From: Dokdonella sp.
GTDB taxonomy: Bacteria; Pseudomonadota; Gammaproteobacteria; Xanthomonadales; Rhodanobacteraceae
DNA length: 64,000 nt
NCBI RefSeq assembly: GCF_019634775.1
Contig: NZ_JAHCAS010000001.1
Span: 1,302,001-1,366,000 of the forward strand
Reading direction: 5' to 3'
In this document: positions 59,832 to 64,000 of the stretch, piece after piece
Numbering within the stretch: position 1 is the first letter of the stretch
How the letters are laid out: the number at the start of each line of letters is the position of its first letter
Notes under the pieces: generated by a model
Database searches by the model: none
Told to the model about the DNA's origin: nothing
Seen by the model: only the letters and a program-made list of their open reading frames with translations
Position numbers and translations under genes: made by a program

Positions 59832-61193
59832 TTACTTCCCGGGTCTCCGCCAGCCTGGAACGGTGGCCTGGCGCACGCGCGCGATGGTGAGCTCGCCATC
59901 CGGCGCATTCCTGGTGACCACCGAACCGGCGCCGATGGTCGCGCCGCTGCCGATGCTGACCGGGGCAACGAGCGAGGTGTTCGAGCCGATGAAGGCGTTC
60001 TCGCCGATCACGGTACGGAACTTGTTCACGCCGTCGTAGTTGCAGGTGATGGTGCCGGCACCGATGTTGGCGCCGGCGCCGACTTCGGCGTCGCCGACGT
60101 AACTCAAATGATTGGCCTTGGCGCCGCTGGCGAAGGTGGCGTTCTTGGTTTCGACGAAGTTGCCGATGCGCGTGCCGGCGGCGAGTTCGCTGCCAGGACG
60201 CAGGCGCGCGAATGGGCCGATCACGCAGGGGCCGTGGGTGGTCACGCCTTCGAGGTCACAGTGGCCGCGCACGACGGTACCGGCGGCGAGGCGCGAATGC
60301 GCGATCCGGCAGAACGGCCCGATCGAGACCTCGTCACCGAGCATCACCTCACCTTCGAGGATGACATCGACGTCGATCTCCACGTCGCGTCCGGTCGTGA
60401 CCTTGCCACGCAGGTCGAAGCGCACCGGGTCGGCGAAGCGCACGCCTGCCGCAGCCAGGGCGGTTGCTTGCAGGCGCTGGTAGAGGCGTTCGAGTGCGGC
60501 AAGTTGCCAGGGGTCGTTGGCGCCGAACACTTCCTGAGCATTCATGCACAGGCTTGCCTCGGCGGGTTCGCCTTCGTCGTTGGCCTGGGCGTAGATGTCG
60601 GTCAGGTAGTACTCGTGCTGGGCGTTGTCGTCGGACAGGTTGTTGATCCACACGCGCAGGCGGCGTGCATCGGCGGCGAGGATGCCGCTGTTGACCCAGG
60701 TGATGGCGCGCTGCTCGGCGGTGCAGTCCTTCTCCTCGACGATCGCGCGCACACGGCCGATGCCGTCGCGGATCACGCGACCGTAACCGTACGGTGTTTC
60801 GAGCTGGGTAACCAGCGCGCTCAGCGGAGAGCGGATGGCCAGCAGGTTGGCCAGCGTCTCCGCGCCGATCAGCGGCACGTCGCCGTACAGCACGAGCACG
60901 CGTGCATCTTCGGGGATGGCTGCCATGGCCAGGCGCACCGCATGGCCGGTGCCGCGCTGTTCGGATTGCAGCACCCAGGAAAGGTCGGGATCGGCGAACG
61001 TGGCACGCACCTGGTCGCCGCCATGCCCATAGACGATGTGGATCGCCGCCGGTTGCAGGCCGCGTGCGGTGGCCAGCACGTGGCCGAGCATTGGCCGGCC
61101 GGCGAGCGGCATCAGCACCTTCGGTCGCGCGGACTTCATGCGCTTGCCCTCGCCGGCGGCGAGGATGATGACGTGCAGCGGCACGGCGGACAT
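59832..61193 (-). CDS. glmU: bifunctional UDP-GlcNAc pyrophosphorylase / glucosamine-1-phosphate acetyltransferase
   Basis: The 453-residue cytosolic enzyme makes UDP-N-acetylglucosamine. [20 protein letters not shown] near 6-25 is the uridyltransferase signature, [14 protein letters not shown] near 78 binds the uridine, and YGDVPLI holds the metal Asp. The C-terminal half is a left-handed beta-helix of hexapeptide repeats ([25 protein letters not shown], then [26 protein letters not shown] with the acetyltransferase His region). Length is normal. GGGGGAG before the ATG at 61193 fixes the start. Together with glmS it brackets the polysaccharide locus; the position next to atp genes is common in gammaproteobacteria. 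Confidence 0.97.
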   Translation of the reverse strand: MSAVPLHVIILAAGEGKRMKSARPKVLMPLAGRPMLGHVLATARGLQPAAIHIVYGHGGDQVRATFADPDLSWVLQSEQRGTGHAVRLAMAAIPEDARVLVLYGDVPLIGAETLANLLAIRSPLSALVTQLETPYGYGRVIRDGIGRVRAIVEEKDCTAEQRAITWVNSGILAADARRLRVWINNLSDDNAQHEYYLTDIYAQANDEGEPAEASLCMNAQEVFGANDPWQLAALERLYQRLQATALAAAGVRFADPVRFDLRGKVTTGRDVEIDVDVILEGEVMLGDEVSIGPFCRIAHSRLAAGTVVRGHCDLEGVTTHGPCVIGPFARLRPGSELAAGTRIGNFVETKNATFASGAKANHLSYVGDAEVGAGANIGAGTITCNYDGVNKFRTVIGENAFIGSNTSLVAPVSIGSGATIGAGSVVTRNAPDGELTIARVRQATVPGWRRPGK

Positions 61194-61321
61194 GGGCGTT
61201 CTCCCCCGGATCAGGCGGGAAACCTTAGCGGAAATCCTCGGGGTGGAGAACACGCTGGATTGGCCAGCATGACGCAAGGCCGCGCGTGGCCGGCAGACGG
61301 TTCGGTAGGGTGGCCGGAAAG

Positions 61322-61350
61322 CACGACGCCGGCTCGTGGCCGGCGTCGTG
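61322..61350. terminator. strong hairpin after atpC
   Basis: CACGACGCCGGC and GCCGGCGTCGTG form a perfect 12-base stem with a TCGTG loop, 20 bases past the atpC stop. It is the probable end of the ATP synthase operon, leaving glmU with its own promoter. No T-run follows on the minus strand. Confidence 0.65.
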
Positions 61351-61370
61351 GTGAAGCCCGTGGAGTGGGA

Positions 61371-61793
61371 TCAGTGCTTGAGGTTGCGGCGCAGGCGTTC
61401 GAGCGCCTGCAGCTGCGCGGTGGCCTCGGCCAGGCGGGCCTGGGCCTCGGCGACTTCGAGCGCCTCGGAGCGGTTGGCGAGCGCGCGCTCGGCGTCGTCC
61501 TTGGCCTTGCGCGCCTGCGCCTCGTCGAGGTCGGCGGCGCGCACCACGGTATCGGCGAGCACGGTCACGACCTGCGGCTGCACCTCGAGGATGCCGCCGG
61601 AAACGTAGAAGAACTGCTCCTCGCCGTTGCCGAGGATGACGCGCACCTGGCCCGGCTTGAGGCGCGTGATCAGCGGGGCGTGGCGCGGCGCGATGCCGAG
61701 CTCGCCCATTTCGCCGGTGGCGACGACCATCTGGGCGTCGCCGTGGAAGATCTCGGCTTCGGCGCTGACGATGTCGCAGCGGATTGTGCTCAT
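61371..61793 (-). CDS. atpC: ATP synthase F1 subunit epsilon
   Basis: The 140-residue protein is part of the central stalk of the F1Fo ATP synthase on the cytoplasmic face of the inner membrane. It has the N-terminal beta-sandwich ([60 protein letters not shown]) and the C-terminal pair of helices ([32 protein letters not shown]) that can inhibit ATP hydrolysis. It is the last gene of the operon, separated from atpD by 117 bases that include a decayed palindrome. Order and size are as in other gammaproteobacteria. Confidence 0.96.
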   Translation of the reverse strand: MSTIRCDIVSAEAEIFHGDAQMVVATGEMGELGIAPRHAPLITRLKPGQVRVILGNGEEQFFYVSGGILEVQPQVVTVLADTVVRAADLDEAQARKAKDDAERALANRSEALEVAEAQARLAEATAQLQALERLRRNLKH

Positions 61794-61821
61794 GGGTCTC
61801 TCTCGCTATCGCTCGTTCGAT

Positions 61822-61900
61822 GGGAATGGGAAATCGGGAGTGGTCAGAGCGCGTTTCGTCGGCTTGCCGCTTCCGGCGATTCCCTGTCCCCGGTTCCAGG
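61822..61900. repeat. decayed GGGAATGGG-type palindrome between atpD and atpC
   Basis: GGGAATGGGAAATCGGGAGT with GGTCAG (61822-61847) faces CGATTCCCTGTCCCCGGTTCC (61876-61897). The arms pair only in part, but layout and wording match the repeats at 1139 and 4263. It lies inside the ATP synthase operon. Confidence 0.5.
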
Positions 61901-61910
61901 AAGGCAGCCG

Positions 61911-64000
<2,090 letters not shown>

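Overview
The window is high-GC, gene-dense DNA from a gammaproteobacterium, most likely of the Xanthomonadales/Lysobacterales (Rhodanobacteraceae, Dokdonella-like). This placement is inferred from the chromosomal atpG-atpD-atpC followed by glmU, the GTAGGAGC- and GGGAATAGGG-type extragenic palindromes, a Clp-type TGTGA-N6-TCACA site, and secreted proteins ending in an IFxxGF(D/E)-like tail. No rRNA, tRNA, CRISPR array or complete insertion sequence was seen.

Region 1 (1-5.6 kb) is ordinary chromosome: the start of an exported protein at the left edge, a free methionine-R-sulfoxide reductase coupled to a TfoX C-terminal-domain gene, a LOG-family nucleotide hydrolase, a collapsed MFS transporter pseudogene, a beta-propeller phytase lipoprotein and a PhoX-type Tat-exported phosphatase. 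Palindromic repeats fill the gaps and supply the stop codons of two genes. Region 2 (5.7-12.3 kb) is a four-gene minus-strand cluster: P-type ATPase, tandem universal stress protein, MaoC-phosphotransacetylase fusion and acetate kinase. Start and stop codons overlap, and an FNR/Anr-like box lies upstream, so a low-oxygen energy-stress operon is inferred. glmS follows (12.4-14.2 kb).

Region 3 (14.5-59.7 kb) is a very large exopolysaccharide locus. It resembles the XrtA/PEP-CTERM-associated type: a TIGR03013-like initiating sugar transferase behind a near-consensus sigma-54 promoter, an acyl-CoA ligase with a dedicated acyl carrier protein, an asparagine-synthase-like amidotransferase, an O-antigen ligase/polymerase, a flippase, several glycosyltransferases, three NodB-type deacetylases, and an export block. 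The export block holds a short OPX lipoprotein, a Wzz-like chain-length protein, a BY-kinase-like ATPase without a P-loop lysine, and an outer-membrane beta-barrel. UDP-sugar supply genes (galE, UDP-glucuronate epimerase, UDP-HexNAc dehydrogenase) are included. No exosortase and no PEP-CTERM protein are visible in the window. Exported carbohydrate-active proteins accompany the locus as two paralogous pairs: two heparinase II/III-like lyases and two RIFT-barrel/alpha-toroid proteins. Two PQQ-dependent sugar dehydrogenases are also present.

Region 4 (59.8-64 kb) is glmU, atpC, atpD and the 3' part of atpG, with a strong hairpin between atpC and glmU. glmS and glmU bracket the polysaccharide locus, so UDP-GlcNAc supply and its main consumers lie together. 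The most interesting leads are the shared C-terminal tail on exported proteins, the sigma-54/Clp regulatory sites, the ligase-ACP-NadE-acetyltransferase modification module, the lysine-less kinase-like protein, and the paralogous lyase and RIFT-barrel pairs.
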